In this document: piece by piece, positions 62,933-64,000 of the stretch
Position numbering within the stretch: the first letter of the stretch is position 1
How the letters are laid out: each line of letters opens with the position of its first letter
Assembly (NCBI RefSeq): GCF_029094525.1
Contig: NZ_CP119107.1
Coordinates: 2,480,001-2,544,000, forward strand
DNA from: Pullulanibacillus sp. KACC 23026
GTDB lineage: Bacteria; Bacillota; Bacilli; Bacillales; Sporolactobacillaceae
Reading direction: 5' to 3'
DNA length: 64,000 nt
The notes under the pieces: model-generated
The model's input: only the letters and a program-made list of their open reading frames with translations
The model's database searches: none
What the model was told of the DNA's origin: nothing
Translations under genes and position numbers: made by a program

Positions 62933-62966
62933 AAAAGGATTATCGCTTTTGCGATAATCCTTTTAA
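62933..62966. terminator. Strong bidirectional terminator after dynA
   Basis: Perfect 14-bp stem AAAAGGATTATCGC (62933-62946) / GCGATAATCCTTTT (62951-62964), loop TTTT. Confidence 0.85.
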
Positions 62967-62981
62967 AATATCGTTCATCAT

Positions 62982-63212
62982 TTAACGTGTTAAACTTATA
63001 TACTCAGCGGTTAAGGTCATAAAGAGTTGTTCATCCTTTGAATCTAGACACTGGTCAATCAGGGCTTCGAGGTGTTTAATTCTCGCTTTTGTAATGATAT
63101 CATCCGTAATAAGTTTAGCGAGTTCCTTATCAATTGTAACTAATTGCTCTCCACTTTCATAAGATGAGGGCTTGGATCTCATTGATTGTTCTCGGGAATG
63201 CTCTGACTTCAT
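62982..63212 (-). CDS. IDEAL-domain protein
   Basis: A 76-residue protein with a polar N-terminus and a C-terminal IDEAL domain (PF08858): ITKARIKHLEALIDQCLDSKDEQLFMTLTAEYISL, in which LIDQCLDSKD corresponds to the name-giving IDxALD core. IDEAL domains occur in Bacillales regulators such as ComK-related and phage proteins; this one has no partner domain. A good promoter lies 29-56 bases upstream of the ATG. Confidence 0.82.
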   Translation of the reverse strand: MKSEHSREQSMRSKPSSYESGEQLVTIDKELAKLITDDIITKARIKHLEALIDQCLDSKDEQLFMTLTAEYISLTR

Positions 63213-63240
63213 GGTCTATTCCCCCTTAGCCTTTATTTTT

Positions 63241-63268
63241 ATTATACCACCGATTCTGATTATTTCAA
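63241..63268 (-). promoter_or_regulatory. Promoter of the IDEAL-domain gene
   Basis: Minus strand: -35 TTGAAA (63263-63268), 16 bases, -10 TATAAT (63241-63246). Confidence 0.65.
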
Positions 63269-63533
63269 TATTTCCGATTAAAAAAAGTGGTCATGTATCA
63301 AGCCTTTTTCCCTTTGACTCTTTTTGGGTTCTCCTTCTTTGAAAACCCTTACAATATGTTTATTCACGAGACAGATCAATCATGCTTACAAAGGACAAGT
63401 TAACCCATTTTTAAACATCTTTTTTTAATTTTAGTTAAATCATGTAATTCTGGGCCCATACCTTACTCTACTCAAGGAACAAAAAAAGGTGCTTAACCAT
63501 TCAAAAAAAATTAGTCATTTTTAATTTGAGCAT
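63269..63533. other. Gene-free, T-rich stretch
   Basis: Between the IDEAL-gene promoter and the cshA terminator. I see no ORF, RNA gene or repeat here. Confidence 0.4.
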
Positions 63534-63569
63534 AAAAAAAAAGAAACCAACCGTTAAATGGCTGATTCC
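63534..63569 (-). terminator. cshA terminator
   Basis: On the minus strand GGAATCAGCC pairs with GGTTGGTTTC (three wobbles) and a long T run follows (63534-63542 on plus is A-rich). Confidence 0.75.
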
Positions 63570-63588
63570 TTCTTTGTTGACGATTTGA

Positions 63589-64000
63589 TTAACCTCTTGA
63601 TGCCGGTTGACGCCGACCTTGTCCTGAGCGACTGGAACGCTCATAGCGATCTCGACGCTCACCGCGATCAAAACGTTTACGATCACCGCCATGTCCGTGA
63701 CCGCTGCCATTACGGCTGCTGTGTCCGCCTGGACGGCGATTACGACCACCGGATTGATTCCGTTGACGTTTTACTTGTAACGGTGGTTCAGATGTCAGTT
63801 TGATTGGCTTTTCATCTTCTTCATCCGTTGCAAGCATTAAAGCAGCGGCAAGCAAATCAACAGGCTCTGCTTCTTTAAGCAAGCTTTCAGCAATTGCTTT
63901 GTAATTTTGAAGTTTATTGCTTTGTAAAGCTTTTTGCAGAGAATCCAAAGTGGACAACTGACGTGCTTTTAAGGCTTCTTCCTCAGTTGGAATAGGAAGT
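63589..64000 (-). CDS. cshA: C-terminal part of DEAD-box RNA helicase CshA (cut by window edge)
   Basis: The frame is open to the window edge, so the N-terminal helicase core lies outside. The visible 136 residues begin LPIPTEEEALKARQ, the segment just after the helicase C domain, continue with a helical dimerisation-like region (NYKAIAESLLKEAEPVDLLAAALMLAT), LTSEPPLQVKRQR, and end in an Arg/Gly/Ser-rich tail (GGRNRRPGG, RYERSSRSGQGRR) that binds RNA. This is the pattern of CshA, the main DEAD-box helicase of the Bacillus degradosome and cold response. An in-frame TTG at 63957 is internal, not a start. Confidence 0.85.
   Translation of the reverse strand, partial: LPIPTEEEALKARQLSTLDSLQKALQSNKLQNYKAIAESLLKEAEPVDLLAAALMLATDEEDEKPIKLTSEPPLQVKRQRNQSGGRNRRPGGHSSRNGSGHGHGGDRKRFDRGERRDRYERSSRSGQGRRQPASRG

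Overview
The window comes from the chromosome of an endospore-forming, low-to-moderate GC Gram-positive bacterium of the order Bacillales. Evidence includes spoIIP, a KapB homologue, a soluble PAS sensor kinase, bacillithiol genes (bshB2, a BrxA/BrxB bacilliredoxin), a T-box tyrS, a two-headed dynamin (DynA), CtaG, strong AGGAGG ribosome sites and frequent TTG/GTG starts. Gene content resembles the Bacillus subtilis ypbR/ypeP, thyB-dfrA, msrA and yojF-yojG-yojI neighbourhoods, but the order is reshuffled. I cannot name the genus. I see no rRNA, tRNA, CRISPR array, prophage, insertion sequence or recognisable defence island.

Layout. 1-8.8 kb: a cut membrane protein, a CAP-domain lipoprotein, a DUF3900 protein, a ring-cleaving dioxygenase, a HesB-like protein, a polysaccharide deacetylase, a small basic protein, MsrA, a YlmA-like ATPase, an erythromycin-esterase-like protein and a DUF975 membrane protein. 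8.9-13.9 kb: a probable serA-hom-thrC-thrB operon for serine and threonine synthesis. 14.5-20.5 kb: EcsC, GNAT and Dabb proteins, then a BmrCD/YheIH-like heterodimeric drug exporter behind a leader with an intrinsic terminator. 20.7-31.2 kb: acetoacetyl-CoA synthetase under a CcpA-like site, a retropepsin-like protein, an atypical SDR, an M3 peptidase, endonuclease IV, bshB2-yojF-alaX, and a MATE exporter. 31.8-41.8 kb: T-box/tyrS, a Mug glycosylase, SpoIIP, YitT, CtaG, a ThiF-like E1 enzyme, a PAS kinase and an M42 peptidase. 42-46 kb: a methyltransferase, an ABC-2 permease preceded by a chimeric gene, and a patatin. 46-51 kb: queF, a degenerate P-loop protein, dfrA-thyA, kapB and an HpaB-type oxygenase. 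52-64 kb: acyl-CoA dehydrogenase, TrhO, DUF2164, bacilliredoxin, fhs, a VOC epimerase, an RNase HI-like/EamA/DynA cluster, an IDEAL protein and the C-terminus of CshA.

The most notable observations are: (1) a roughly 212-bp intergenic element built of four short GCGGAA/TTCCGC palindromes around a central hairpin, present three times (14.2, 31.4, 51.8 kb), two copies being the same length and in opposite orientation; (2) a gene (44.0-44.7 kb) that joins the first 40 or so residues of an ECF sigma factor to the C-terminal half of an ABC ATPase lacking its Walker A motif, upstream of an ABC-2 permease; (3) terminator-containing leaders before the BmrC-like gene and before queF; (4) a double P-loop ATPase relative in which both P-loops are lost; (5) an ORF that runs through its own terminator.

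Functional links: dfrA, thyA and fhs serve folate/one-carbon metabolism; BshB2 and the bacilliredoxin serve bacillithiol redox control together with MsrA; KapB, the PAS kinase and SpoIIP belong to sporulation; YheIH-like, MATE, EamA and erythromycin-esterase-like genes give the window a strong drug-efflux/resistance flavour.
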